A stretch of DNA of 64,000 nt from Xanthobacter sp. NM-59 (GTDB lineage Bacteria; Pseudomonadota; Alphaproteobacteria; Rhizobiales; Xanthobacteraceae): the NCBI RefSeq assembly GCF_021401125.1, contig NZ_JACBFQ010000008.1:186001-250000 (forward strand), written 5' to 3'. Positions 1 to 7,416 of the stretch are shown piece after piece. The notes beneath the pieces are model-generated. The model was not told the DNA's origin and made no database searches. It worked only from the letters and a program-made list of their open reading frames with translations. How positions within the stretch are numbered: position 1 is the stretch's first letter; each line of letters begins with the position of its first letter. The position numbers and the translations under genes are program-made.

Positions 1-414
1 AACCACCACAAGGATGACGATGCCGATCATCAGCAGCGTCGGCACTTCGTTGGCGATGCGGTAGAATTTCGCCGGCCGCTGGTTCGCATCGGCGGCGAAG
101 TCGCGCACCCAGCGGGCCTGGAAGCCGTGCACCGCCGACATGGCCAGCACCAATGCCAGCTTGGCGTGGAACCAGCCGTCCGTATACCAGCCCCCCTCAT
201 AGGCCAAAAACAAGCCGGCCAGCCAGGTGACCACCATGGCGGGGGTGGAGATGGCCTTCAAAAGCCGCCGTTCCATGACCTTGAAGGTCTCGGACTGGGC
301 CGAACCCTTCGGGGCCATGGCGTGATAGACGAACAGGCGCGGCATGTAGAGCAGCGCCGCCATCCAGGCGATGACGGCCATGATGTGCAAGGCCTTGATC
401 CACAGATAGAGCAT
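1..414 (-). CDS. hemJ: Protoporphyrinogen IX oxidase HemJ (3' end outside window)
   Basis: HemJ-type (UPF0093) membrane protein that oxidises protoporphyrinogen IX to protoporphyrin IX in haem synthesis. The ATG is at 412-414 and the reading frame stays open to base 1, giving 138 residues of an incomplete protein. The N-terminus begins MLYLWIKALHIMAVIAWMAA, with the early conserved histidine of the family. It continues through LYMPRLFVYH, then a second membrane segment and a motif around WFHAKLALV, and reaches a further hydrophobic segment at the window edge. It lies 128 nt downstream of hemE on the same strand, so a hemE-hemJ haem operon is likely. The family is called from motif and context, and the C-terminus cannot be checked. 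Confidence 0.85.
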   Translation of the reverse strand, partial: MLYLWIKALHIMAVIAWMAALLYMPRLFVYHAMAPKGSAQSETFKVMERRLLKAISTPAMVVTWLAGLFLAYEGGWYTDGWFHAKLALVLAMSAVHGFQARWVRDFAADANQRPAKFYRIANEVPTLLMIGIVILVVV

Positions 415-542
415 GGCTGCTCCTCGATTGCTTGGCCAACTGAGACCGCTTCAGCCGTTCATGGAAACGCAGAAGCGATCGATCCGTTTGTTCCGGCGCG
501 TGTCCTTCACGCAAACCGGCTCCCGCGCCGCTTGGAAGCGCT

Positions 543-1589
543 TCAGAACGCCGCGCGCACCGCGGCCACCAGCGCGTCCACATGGGCGAGCGGGGTTTCG
601 GGGCGGATGCCGTGGCCGAGATTGAAGATGTGACGGCAGCCGGCAAAATCCGCGCGGATCCGCCGGACTTCATCCTCCAGGGCCGCGCCGCCGGCGATCA
701 GGCGCAGCGGGTCCAGATTGCCTTGCAGTGCCACGCGGGCGCCGAGCCGAGCGCGGGCGGCAGAGCGATCCGCGGTCCAGTCGAGCCCCACGGCGGTGAT
801 ACCCACCTGGGCAAGGCGTTCCAGGGCTTCCATGCTGGCGCCCTTGGGGAAGGCGATGACCCGCACATGGGGGTGCTCCGCCTTCAGCCCTTCAACGATG
901 CGCTTCAGCGGCTCCACGCACCACAGCTCGAAGGAGAGGGGATCGAGCACGCCGGACCAGGTGTCGAAAATCTGCACCGCGTCGGCACCCGCGCGCACCT
1001 GAGCCGACAGATGGGTGATGGACGCTTCCACCAGCCGGTCGATGAGCGCCTGGAACACCGCCGGCTCGCGCAGCGCCAATAGCCGGGCCGGCGCCTGGTC
1101 GGCAGTGCCCTGCCCCGCCACCATGTAGGTGGCCACCGTCCATGGCGCGCCGCAGAAGCCGATCAGCGCCACTTCCAGAGGGAGCTCGGCGCGCACCGCC
1201 GCGACCGCTTCGTAGACCGGCTCGGTCCGCGCGGGGTCGAGCCGATCGGGCAAGGCGGCAATGCGCGCGGCATTGTCCACCGGCTCCAGGCGCGGCCCCT
1301 CTCCGGCGGTAAAGGTGAGGCCGACGCCGAGCGCGTGGGGCACCACCAGAATGTCCGAAAAGATGATGGCCGCGTCGAAACCGTAGCGGCGGATGGGCTG
1401 GAGCGTCACCTCGGCGGCGAGCTTGGGCGTGTAGCACAGGGTGAGGAAGTCCCCGGCTATGGCCCGCACCTCGCGATATTCGGGAAGGTAGCGGCCGGCC
1501 TGTCGCATCATCCAGAGCGGAGGCGGGTTCAGCGGAGTTCCGTCCAGGACGGCGAGAAAGGGCGATCGCGTCGCCGGAGAGCGGCTCAT
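543..1589 (-). CDS. hemE: Uroporphyrinogen decarboxylase HemE
   Basis: Catalyses the four decarboxylations of uroporphyrinogen III to coproporphyrinogen III in the cytoplasm. The protein has 348 residues, the usual size. Signature 1 ([16 protein letters not shown], residues 24-39) carries the substrate-binding arginines, FSDIL at about 77-81 holds the catalytic aspartate, and the second signature ([14 protein letters not shown]) lies near residue 145. The start ATG at 1589 is the first methionine before the family's N-terminus. Its promoter must lie in the hemE/ppsR gap, which also holds the candidate replication origin. In Caulobacter crescentus the equivalent hemE promoter is part of the origin and is controlled by CtrA. 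Confidence 0.96.
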   Translation of the reverse strand: MSRSPATRSPFLAVLDGTPLNPPPLWMMRQAGRYLPEYREVRAIAGDFLTLCYTPKLAAEVTLQPIRRYGFDAAIIFSDILVVPHALGVGLTFTAGEGPRLEPVDNAARIAALPDRLDPARTEPVYEAVAAVRAELPLEVALIGFCGAPWTVATYMVAGQGTADQAPARLLALREPAVFQALIDRLVEASITHLSAQVRAGADAVQIFDTWSGVLDPLSFELWCVEPLKRIVEGLKAEHPHVRVIAFPKGASMEALERLAQVGITAVGLDWTADRSAARARLGARVALQGNLDPLRLIAGGAALEDEVRRIRADFAGCRHIFNLGHGIRPETPLAHVDALVAAVRAAF

Positions 1590-1641
1590 CCCATGCCTAC
1601 AATCAATGAGAGTCTTATTTAAAGAGAGAGTCTTTAGAGTC

Positions 1642-1657
1642 TTTACGGTTGATTAAC
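1642..1657 (+). promoter_or_regulatory. CtrA-like box, one mismatch
   Basis: TTTA-N7-TTAAC, differing by one base from the CtrA consensus TTAA-N7-TTAAC. It lies 53 bp upstream of the hemE start codon, where a bound CtrA could affect hemE transcription and origin firing, as reported for Caulobacter. Confidence 0.45.
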
Positions 1658-1745
1658 CAGTCGCAGCGCCATCGACAACCAATCCACACGCCATCCCGAT
1701 TCAGATACCGCATTTGCCGCACCCGCGAGGGCCGGCGGAGGCCGG

Positions 1746-1761
1746 TTAACAAAGGATTAAC
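1746..1761 (+). promoter_or_regulatory. Perfect CtrA box at the candidate origin
   Basis: TTAACAAAGGATTAAC is an exact match to TTAA-N7-TTAAC, with both half-sites and the trailing C. It lies just before a ribosome-binding sequence (GGGAGG) and between hemE and ppsR. CtrA binding is inferred from the motif. Confidence 0.6.
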
Positions 1762-1773
1762 GCGGGAGGTGGC

Positions 1774-1929
1774 ATGAGATATTCACATTGGCCCACAGGA
1801 GGGGTTCTGAATCTCTCCTTTCGAGTCGAAATGTGGATGGCGATGCCCCCTTTCCCCAGGCCGATCTTGCGTCGGCGAAGGGAGCGTGCCTTCTTCAACA
1901 GCCTTCCACAGCGGTGGTGGATAAAGTGA
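1774..1929 (+). CDS. Possible 51-residue leader peptide upstream of ppsR
   Basis: An ATG at 1774 preceded by GGGAGGT opens a 51-residue frame beginning [10 protein letters not shown] and ending in WWIK, with its stop TGA at 1927-1929. That stop overlaps a GTG codon at 1926 in the ppsR frame (GTGA), the geometry of translational coupling. The peptide is rich in Arg, Trp and Pro and resembles no family I recognise. It may be a translated leader that delivers ribosomes to ppsR, or a chance frame inside the origin region. Confidence 0.3.
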   Translation: MRYSHWPTGGVLNLSFRVEMWMAMPPFPRPILRRRRERAFFNSLPQRWWIK

Positions 1930-2780
1930 CGCCCACGAGAGCTCCGAGCGAAAGCTATTTTCACCTGCATCTGGTGTCCGACGCGACGGGCGAGACCCTC
2001 ATCACCGTGGGCCGCGCGGCCTGCGCCCAGTATGCGAACGTGCTCGCCATCGAGCATGTTTATCCGCTGATCCGCTCCATGAAGCAGCTGGACCGGGTGC
2101 TGAGCGAGATCGAGGCCAATCCGGGCATCGTGCTCTACACGCTGGTCGACAACGAGATCCGCTCCAAGCTCAAGCAGAGCTGCCAGGACCTGGGCGTGCC
2201 CTATCTGTCGGTCATGGCGCCCATCGTGCGGCTGTTCCAATCCTATCTCGGCGGCGAGCCGACGCCGCGCATCGGCGGGCAGCACTCTCTTGATGCGGGC
2301 TATTTCAAGCGCATCGACGCGCTGAATTTCACCGTCATGCACGATGACGGGCAGATGACCGACGATCTAGAGAATGCGGATGTCGTCCTTCTGGGCGTGT
2401 CGCGCACTTCGAAGACGCCGACCTCCATCTATCTCGCCAATCGCGGCATCAAGACCGCCAATATCCCGCTGGTGCCGAATGTTCCGCTGCCGCCGGGGAT
2501 GGAGCTGCTGAAGAAGCCGCTTCTGGTGGGTCTGGTGGCGAGCCCGGAGCGCATCGTCGAGATCCGCCAGAACCGCCTTCTGGGGCTGAATGCGGCGGAC
2601 ACAGGTACCTCCTATACGGACCGGCAGGCAGTTTCGGAGGAAATCGCCTTCTGCCGCCGCTTGTGCGCGCGCAACGGCTGGCCCCTCATCGACGTCACCC
2701 GCCGGTCCATCGAGGAAACGGCGGCCACCATCCTGGCGCTGTTCAATGAGCGTCGCCGCAGAGCCATCGCCGAGACCTGA
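1926..2780 (+). CDS. ppsR: Pyruvate phosphate dikinase / PEP synthase regulatory protein (DUF299)
   Basis: Bifunctional serine/threonine kinase and Pi-dependent phosphorylase of the DUF299 family, which controls PEP synthase or PPDK activity at the pyruvate/PEP node. The N-terminal block [14 protein letters not shown] and the P-loop-like [15 protein letters not shown], about two thirds of the way along, are diagnostic. A start at GTG 1926 gives 284 residues, the family's usual length. The frame extends upstream to TTG 1788, but that extension is unlike the family and contains the leader frame. GTG at 1914 or 1917 is also possible. The gene sits beside the candidate origin, as its RP001 homologue does in Rickettsia. 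Confidence 0.88.
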   Translation: MTPTRAPSESYFHLHLVSDATGETLITVGRAACAQYANVLAIEHVYPLIRSMKQLDRVLSEIEANPGIVLYTLVDNEIRSKLKQSCQDLGVPYLSVMAPIVRLFQSYLGGEPTPRIGGQHSLDAGYFKRIDALNFTVMHDDGQMTDDLENADVVLLGVSRTSKTPTSIYLANRGIKTANIPLVPNVPLPPGMELLKKPLLVGLVASPERIVEIRQNRLLGLNAADTGTSYTDRQAVSEEIAFCRRLCARNGWPLIDVTRRSIEETAATILALFNERRRRAIAET

Positions 2781-2784
2781 GATA

Positions 2785-3399
2785 ATGGAAAACAAGACCC
2801 TGTGGCGCGGCGAGCAGTCGCTGGTGCTGGCCTCGAAAAGCGCCACCCGCTTGAGCCTTCTGGTGCATGCCGGAATGCCGGTGGAAACCGTGTCCATCGA
2901 CGTCAATGAGCGTGCGCTCCAGGCCGAGGCGCGGGAACTTGATCCCAGCCGCATCGCGTTGATGCTGGCGCGGGCGAAGGCCGCGGCTGGCGCGGTGGCG
3001 GCGCCGGGACGCGTGGTGCTGGGCGCCGACCAGACCCTGGCTCTTGGTAGCGAGATTTTTCACAAGCCGCAGACGGTGGAGGCCGCCCGGGCCCAGCTCA
3101 TGAGCCTGTCCGGTAAGACCCATGCGCTGCATTCGGCGGTGACGGTGGTGATCGACGGAGAGCTGGCGTTCGAGACGGTGGTGAACGCTTATCTCACCAT
3201 GCGCACCCTCACGCAGGACATGCTGGATACCTATCTGGCGGCGGCGGGACAGAGGGTGCTGACCTCGGTGGGGGCCTATCAGCTTGAATCGGTGGGTGTT
3301 CATCTCTTCACCAAGGTGGAGGGCGACCACTTCACCATTCTGGGGCTGCCGCTGCTGCAGCTGCTGCCTTTCTTCCGCGAGCGGGGCATGTTGCCGTGA
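2785..3399 (+). CDS. maf: Maf-like nucleoside triphosphate pyrophosphatase
   Basis: House-cleaning pyrophosphatase of the Maf/Ham1 fold that hydrolyses non-canonical or methylated nucleotides. The protein is 204 residues from ATG 2785, four bases after the ppsR stop. The N-terminal LVLASKSATRLSLL corresponds to the family's LxLASxSPRRxxLL motif, GADQTLAL to the second conserved block, and TSVGAYQLESVGVHLF to the C-terminal block. The usual SPRR is SATR here, a variant common in the second Maf paralogue of alphaproteobacteria, so the exact substrate is uncertain. Its stop overlaps the aroE GTG start, so it belongs to a ppsR-maf-aroE-coaE-dnaQ run. Confidence 0.88.
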   Translation: MENKTLWRGEQSLVLASKSATRLSLLVHAGMPVETVSIDVNERALQAEARELDPSRIALMLARAKAAAGAVAAPGRVVLGADQTLALGSEIFHKPQTVEAARAQLMSLSGKTHALHSAVTVVIDGELAFETVVNAYLTMRTLTQDMLDTYLAAAGQRVLTSVGAYQLESVGVHLFTKVEGDHFTILGLPLLQLLPFFRERGMLP

Positions 3400-4244
3400 C
3401 CATTCGTGCGTGCGTCACCGGGTTTCCCATCGCCCATTCCCGTTCGCCTTTGCTGCATGGCTATTGGCTGGCCCATTACAAGATTGATGGCACCTACGGC
3501 CGGGAAGAGGTTCAGCCGGCGGACGCGGCGGCGTTTTACCGCAGCCTGGGCGAGCGCGGCTATGTGGGCTGCAACGTGACGCTGCCGAACAAGGAGACGG
3601 CGTTCTCTGTTCTCGATGAGGCGGACGAGAGCGCGGCTGCCCTGGGCGCGGCGAACACGCTGTGGCTGGAAGGCGGGCGGCTCCATGGCGCCAATACGGA
3701 TGGCTATGGCTTCCTGGCCAATCTCGATGCCGGTGCGCTGGGGTGGGATGGGCGGCGGGGAAGCGTGGTGGTCGTTGGGGCCGGCGGCGCCTCCCGTGCC
3801 GTTGTCCACGCATTGGTCAGTCGCGGTTTCGAGCGGATCATGCTCGCCAATCGTACCCTGTCGCGGGCGGAGGCGGTGGCAGCGCCCTATGGCGGACGGG
3901 TGCGGCCGCTGGCGCTTTGCGATGTGGGGGGAGCGCTCGCCGACGCAGATCTGGTGGTGAATTGCACCTCCCTCGGCATGAAGGGCTCCGATCCGCTGGA
4001 TCTTGATCTTCGGCCCCTGCGGGCGGACGCGGTGGTGACGGATATCGTCTACGTTCCCTTGAAGACGCCGTTTTTGCAGGCGGCTGAGGCGCGCGGCCTG
4101 CGCACCGTGGATGGGCTGGGAATGCTGCTGCACCAGGGCGTTCCCGGCTTTGAGCGCTGGTTCGGCGTGCGGCCGCAGGTCACGTCCGGCTTGCGGGACG
4201 TGCTGGTGGCGGACCTGAAGGCGAAGGGCCAGTTGGAGGCGTGA
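3396..4244 (+). CDS. aroE: Shikimate dehydrogenase
   Basis: Reduces 3-dehydroshikimate to shikimate with NADPH in aromatic amino-acid synthesis. The protein is 282 residues. [11 protein letters not shown] near residue 14 binds shikimate, NVTLPNKE near 65 contains the catalytic lysine, and NTDGYGF near 90 supplies the paired aspartate. GAGGASRAV near 130 is the dinucleotide-binding loop, and NRTLSRAE is the NADP-selective region. It begins at GTG 3396, overlapping the maf stop by four bases, which indicates coupled translation. Nothing in the sequence looks unusual. Confidence 0.95.
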   Translation: MTIRACVTGFPIAHSRSPLLHGYWLAHYKIDGTYGREEVQPADAAAFYRSLGERGYVGCNVTLPNKETAFSVLDEADESAAALGAANTLWLEGGRLHGANTDGYGFLANLDAGALGWDGRRGSVVVVGAGGASRAVVHALVSRGFERIMLANRTLSRAEAVAAPYGGRVRPLALCDVGGALADADLVVNCTSLGMKGSDPLDLDLRPLRADAVVTDIVYVPLKTPFLQAAEARGLRTVDGLGMLLHQGVPGFERWFGVRPQVTSGLRDVLVADLKAKGQLEA

Positions 4245-4248
4245 CGCC

Positions 4249-4854
4249 ATGTGGATTCTCGGGCTTACGGGTTCCATCGGCATGGGCAAATCCGCGACCG
4301 CTGCCATGTTCCGCAGCCTTGGCGCGCCGGTGCATGACGCGGACGCCGCCGTGCACAGCCTCTATCGGGGAGATGCGGTGGAGCCGGTGGAGGCCGCCTT
4401 TCCCGGTGTGGTTCGGGATGGGATCATCGACCGCGCTGCGCTGGCGGGGCGGGTTCTGAACGATCCGCAGGCCATGGCGCGACTGGAAGCCATCGTTCAC
4501 CCTTTGGTGTGGGCGCAGGAGAAGGCGTTTCTGGATCGGGCGCGGGAGAGTGGCGCGCGGCTCTGTGTCCTCGACATTCCTCTTCTGTTTGAGACGGGCG
4601 CCATGGGGCGAACCCATGCGGTGGCGGTGGTGAGTGCGCCACCGGAGGTGCAGCGCGGCCGTGTGCTGGACCGGCCTGGGATGACGATGGAAAAGTTCGA
4701 GGCCATCCTGGCAAAGCAGATGCCCGATGCGGAGAAGCGCCGGCGGGCTCATTTCATCATCGATACGGGACGCGGCTTCGAGGCGGCACGCCACCAGGTG
4801 GCGGGCATCATGCGCGCCTTGAGCGGACCCGGGCGGCGGCGGCCGCAGATCTGA
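4249..4854 (+). CDS. coaE: Dephospho-CoA kinase
   Basis: Phosphorylates the 3'-hydroxyl of dephospho-CoA, the last step of coenzyme A synthesis. The protein is 201 residues. The P-loop [17 protein letters not shown] is at residues 4-20, and the CoA-binding region [11 protein letters not shown] at about 30-40 follows. Then come the lid region with [20 protein letters not shown] and the C-terminal ADxIIDTG-type block ([11 protein letters not shown]). It starts four bases after aroE and precedes dnaQ by 15 bases, which fits a single transcript. The aroE-coaE-dnaQ order is widely conserved near alphaproteobacterial origins. Confidence 0.95.
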   Translation: MWILGLTGSIGMGKSATAAMFRSLGAPVHDADAAVHSLYRGDAVEPVEAAFPGVVRDGIIDRAALAGRVLNDPQAMARLEAIVHPLVWAQEKAFLDRARESGARLCVLDIPLLFETGAMGRTHAVAVVSAPPEVQRGRVLDRPGMTMEKFEAILAKQMPDAEKRRRAHFIIDTGRGFEAARHQVAGIMRALSGPGRRRPQI

Positions 4855-4869
4855 CGAAGGAAGACCACC

Positions 4870-5592
4870 ATGCGGGAGATCGTGCTCGACACCGAAACCA
4901 CGGGCCTTGAGGCCAATGGGGGTGACCGGCTGGTGGAAATCGGCTGCGTGGAGATGGTCAACCGCATCCTCACCGGCACGGTCTATCACGTCTACATCAA
5001 TCCCGAACGGGACATGCCGCAGGAGGCCTTCAACGTGCATGGCCTCTCCAGCGAGTTCCTGTCGGACAAGCCGGTGTTTGCCGCCGTGGCGGACGAGTTC
5101 CTGGAATTCATCGCCGACGACACGCTGGTCATCCACAATGCCGCGTTCGACATCGGCTTTCTGAATGCGGAGCTCGCGCGGCTCGGTCGACCGGCAATTT
5201 TGCGTGATCGGGTTGTGGATACGCTCGCGCTGGCGCGGCGCAAGCACCCGGGTGCGAGCAACAGGCTCGACGACCTGATGAACCGCTACGGCATCGACAG
5301 CTCCCGCCGGGTGAAGCACGGGGCACTGCTCGATGCGGAGCTTCTTGCCGAGGTCTATAGCGAGTTGCTCGGTGGCCGGCAGGCAAGTCTTATCGGCCTA
5401 GTGCAGGAAGAGAGTGAGGCGCCGCGGCTGGTGGTGGAGGCTAAGGCCGCCCGCCCGCGACCCACCGCTCTGCCGCCCCGGGTGAGCGCGGACGAAGCCG
5501 AAGCGCATGCGGCGTTCGTCGCGGCGTTGGGGGAGAAGGCACTCTGGCTCAAATACGCGCCCGGTGGCGACGGCGAGGTCAGCCAGAGCTGA
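4870..5592 (+). CDS. dnaQ: DNA polymerase III epsilon subunit (3'-5' proofreading exonuclease)
   Basis: Proofreading subunit of the replicative polymerase. The protein is 240 residues. ExoI is VLDTETTG at residues 5-12 with the metal-binding Asp and Glu, ExoII is HNAAFDIGFLNAEL at about 89-102, and ExoIII is HGALLDAELLAE near 150-160, giving the DEDDh arrangement. The C-terminal tail (residues 175-240) is Pro/Ala-rich and would carry the alpha-subunit contact. SD AAGGAAG lies just ahead of ATG 4870. It is the last gene of the run; a gap of about 400 bp separates it from mnmE. Confidence 0.95.
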   Translation: MREIVLDTETTGLEANGGDRLVEIGCVEMVNRILTGTVYHVYINPERDMPQEAFNVHGLSSEFLSDKPVFAAVADEFLEFIADDTLVIHNAAFDIGFLNAELARLGRPAILRDRVVDTLALARRKHPGASNRLDDLMNRYGIDSSRRVKHGALLDAELLAEVYSELLGGRQASLIGLVQEESEAPRLVVEAKAARPRPTALPPRVSADEAEAHAAFVAALGEKALWLKYAPGGDGEVSQS

Positions 5593-5619
5593 AACACCTC
5601 AGCACAACCGGCGGCGCAT

Positions 5620-5907
5620 CTAATAGGTGTGTTTTTCTGATATTGCCCGAAAAAGTCGATCGAATAGGAACGCCTCTGGCGGCAAGATCGCAACGAATTC
5701 GATGTCTGCGTCGCGGAGACCAGGATTGCCGCCTGTGACGGTCTTATTCGATTTGAGGGTATATGGCCTAAGATCGCGGCTGCGGATCAGGAAATTGAGG
5801 GGCATTCCGCCGTCATTGCCGATCTCAGCGGTTATCCCAGCGTCACGGCATGGCGGCCACGCAAGTTCGCGGTCATCGGGACGAAGATCGGTTCGGAGGG
5901 TTGTCAT
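5620..5907 (-). CDS. Hypothetical small protein (doubtful)
   Basis: The dnaQ-mnmE gap (5593-6003) contains no recognisable gene. The best candidate is a 95-residue frame on the minus strand from ATG 5907. It starts MTTLRTDLRPDDRE and ends with a plausible hydrophobic/amphipathic segment (EFVAILPPEAFLFDRLF). No ribosome-binding sequence is evident and I do not recognise the family. The plus strand of the same stretch is also open in the mnmE frame from 5670 but lacks an ATG, GTG or TTG start before 5983. The interval may be a degraded gene or non-coding DNA. Confidence 0.25.
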   Translation of the reverse strand: MTTLRTDLRPDDRELAWPPCRDAGITAEIGNDGGMPLNFLIRSRDLRPYTLKSNKTVTGGNPGLRDADIEFVAILPPEAFLFDRLFRAISEKHTY

Positions 5908-6003
5908 TGCGGGACAGGATCCGAGAAGGATCGACGGATCCCGGTTGGCTGCACGACCCTTTGCACTGTTACTCGGTGTTTCTTGAAACTGGAGCGAGGG
6001 ACC

Positions 6004-7302
6004 ATGGCGGCCGATTCGATCTTTGCCCTGTCGTCTGGCCGGCTTCCTTCCGGGGTCGCGGTGGTGCGCATCTCCGGTCCTGCTGCGCGGAATGCTCTGC
6101 TGGCTCTGTGTGGCGAAGTGCCGGCGGCGCGACAGGCACGCTATGGCGCTCTGCGCGACCCCCGCCGGGGCGAAGTGCTGGACCGCGGCTTGCAGCTCTT
6201 CTTCCCTGCCCCGGCGAGCGCGACGGGTGAGGACATTGCAGAACTGCATCTGCATGGCGGTCGTGCCGTGGTGGCGGCTGTTCTCTCGGCGCTGTCCGCG
6301 GTGCCAGGTTTGCGGCCGGCGGAGGCTGGAGAGTTCACGCGGCGGGCGCATGCAAACGGCAAGCTGGACCTATCCGAGGTGGAGGGCTTGGCCGACCTCA
6401 TCGCGGCTGAAAGCGAGGCGCAACGCCGGCAGGCTCTGGCCCAGGCTTCCGGGGCTTTGTCGCGGCGGGTGGAAAACTGGCGTGGCGCTCTGCTCTGGGC
6501 GCTGGCCATGACGGAAACGGGGCTCGACTTCGCCGATGAGGGAGATGTCGAAGACCGCTTGAAGGACGATGTACGGCAAGCCCTGGCGCCCGTGGTCGCG
6601 GATATGGAAGCGGCCTTGAGGGATTCGCAGCGGGGTGAGCGGGTTCGCGATGGGGTCACCATCGCCATCGCCGGGCCGCCGAATGCGGGAAAATCAAGCT
6701 TGCTGAATCGGCTGGCGGGACGGGATGTCGCGATCGTTTCGCCCATCGCCGGGACGACCCGGGATGTGCTGGAAGTGCATCTGGAGCTTTCCGGCCAATC
6801 GGTGCTGCTGCTCGATACGGCGGGTCTGCGTGAGACCGCCGATCAGGTGGAGAGCGAAGGCGTGCGACGCGCTCTCGCCCGAGCGGAGGAAGCTCAGCTC
6901 GTGCTCTGGCTTTCGGATGATGCGGCGCCCCCTCCACCAGGGCTGGGTCACGCGGTTCTGGTTCGGAGCAAGATGGATCTTGGGGGCGTGTGCCCTTCGG
7001 GGTGGATTGCGCTGTCGACCAATGAGGAAGCCGGCCTCGAAGCTCTGTTGGGTGTCGTCTGTGGCTTGCTCGAAGCGCTGGTTGGAGGCGAGCCGGCATT
7101 GATCACGCGGGAGCGGCAACGCCGTGCGCTGGATTTGGCGCTGGGCTATCTGAGGGCGGTGGTGGAAAACCCTTGGGTCAGCGACGAACTTCAGGCGGAG
7201 GAATTGCGATTGGCCGCACGAGCGCTGGATCGCACCATTGGGCGTATCGACGTTGAGGACGTTCTGGAGCACATCTTCTCCACCTTCTGTATCGGGAAGT
7301 AG
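6004..7302 (+). CDS. mnmE: tRNA uridine-5-carboxymethylaminomethyl modification GTPase MnmE
   Basis: K+-activated GTPase that acts with MnmG to modify U34 of certain tRNAs. From ATG 6004 the protein has 432 residues. The N-terminal folate-binding domain begins DSIFALSSGRLPSGVAVVRISG. A helical domain follows, and the inserted G domain carries GPPNAGKSSLLNRL (G1), GTTRD (G2) and DTAGLRE (G3). The extreme C-terminus is CIGK, holding the catalytic cysteine. A TTG at 5983 would add seven residues not typical of the family. It is directly followed by parS1 and then mnmG, its functional partner. Confidence 0.95.
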   Translation: MAADSIFALSSGRLPSGVAVVRISGPAARNALLALCGEVPAARQARYGALRDPRRGEVLDRGLQLFFPAPASATGEDIAELHLHGGRAVVAAVLSALSAVPGLRPAEAGEFTRRAHANGKLDLSEVEGLADLIAAESEAQRRQALAQASGALSRRVENWRGALLWALAMTETGLDFADEGDVEDRLKDDVRQALAPVVADMEAALRDSQRGERVRDGVTIAIAGPPNAGKSSLLNRLAGRDVAIVSPIAGTTRDVLEVHLELSGQSVLLLDTAGLRETADQVESEGVRRALARAEEAQLVLWLSDDAAPPPPGLGHAVLVRSKMDLGGVCPSGWIALSTNEEAGLEALLGVVCGLLEALVGGEPALITRERQRRALDLALGYLRAVVENPWVSDELQAEELRLAARALDRTIGRIDVEDVLEHIFSTFCIGK

Positions 7303-7327
7303 CAGTGCGTGGGCGCCGACCATCGGC

Positions 7328-7343
7328 TGTTTCACGTGAAACA
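7328..7343. promoter_or_regulatory. parS: parS centromere site 1 (perfect palindrome)
   Basis: TGTTTCACGTGAAACA is identical to the bacterial parS consensus bound by ParB. It lies in the mnmE-mnmG interval, about 3.7 kb from parB. Confidence 0.92.
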
Positions 7344-7416
7344 TCGCGCCCCGCCAAATGCGGATTTGATCGAGCGACCGCTTGACGCGCAGCTGCCAAC
7401 GGCGTTTCCAAGACTC

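Larger units (their letters stand above)
1610..1827. promoter_or_regulatory. Cluster of six GANTC (CcrM methylation) sites
   Basis: GAGTC occurs at 1610-1614, 1628-1632, 1637-1641 and 1823-1827, GAATC at 1809-1813 and GATTC at 1698-1702. Random expectation is below one such site per 218 bp in GC-rich DNA. GANTC is the target of the cell-cycle methyltransferase CcrM in alphaproteobacteria, and clustering at origins and cell-cycle promoters is known. The motif positions are seen directly; methylation is inferred. Confidence 0.6.
1590..1925. other. Candidate chromosomal replication origin (hemE/ppsR intergenic region)
   Basis: The gap between divergent hemE and ppsR is the place where Caulobacter and Rickettsia carry their origin (the hemE-RP001 arrangement; RP001 is a DUF299/ppsR homologue). 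Visible here are an AT-rich stretch at about 1611-1657, one perfect CtrA box (1746-1761), one near-perfect CtrA box (1642-1657), six GANTC sites within 218 bp, and DnaA-like elements. The DnaA-like elements are CAATCCACA at 1680-1688, TGTGGATGG at 1832-1840, and GGTGGATAA at 1916-1924, the last an 8/9 match to the inverted TTATCCACA box. Nearby parAB and parS agree with origin proximity. The call rests on synteny and motifs; GC-skew inversion cannot be assessed from this window. Confidence 0.6.

Noticed and set aside
1788-1925. An extended PpsR N-terminus from TTG 1788
   Set aside because: The extension is unlike DUF299 proteins, has no ribosome-binding sequence, and overlaps the leader frame and origin motifs.
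7309-7416. An extended MnmG N-terminus from GTG 7309
   Set aside because: The 36 extra residues are not family-like and would place parS1 inside the coding sequence; two ATGs at 7417 and 7420 fit the FAD-loop distance.
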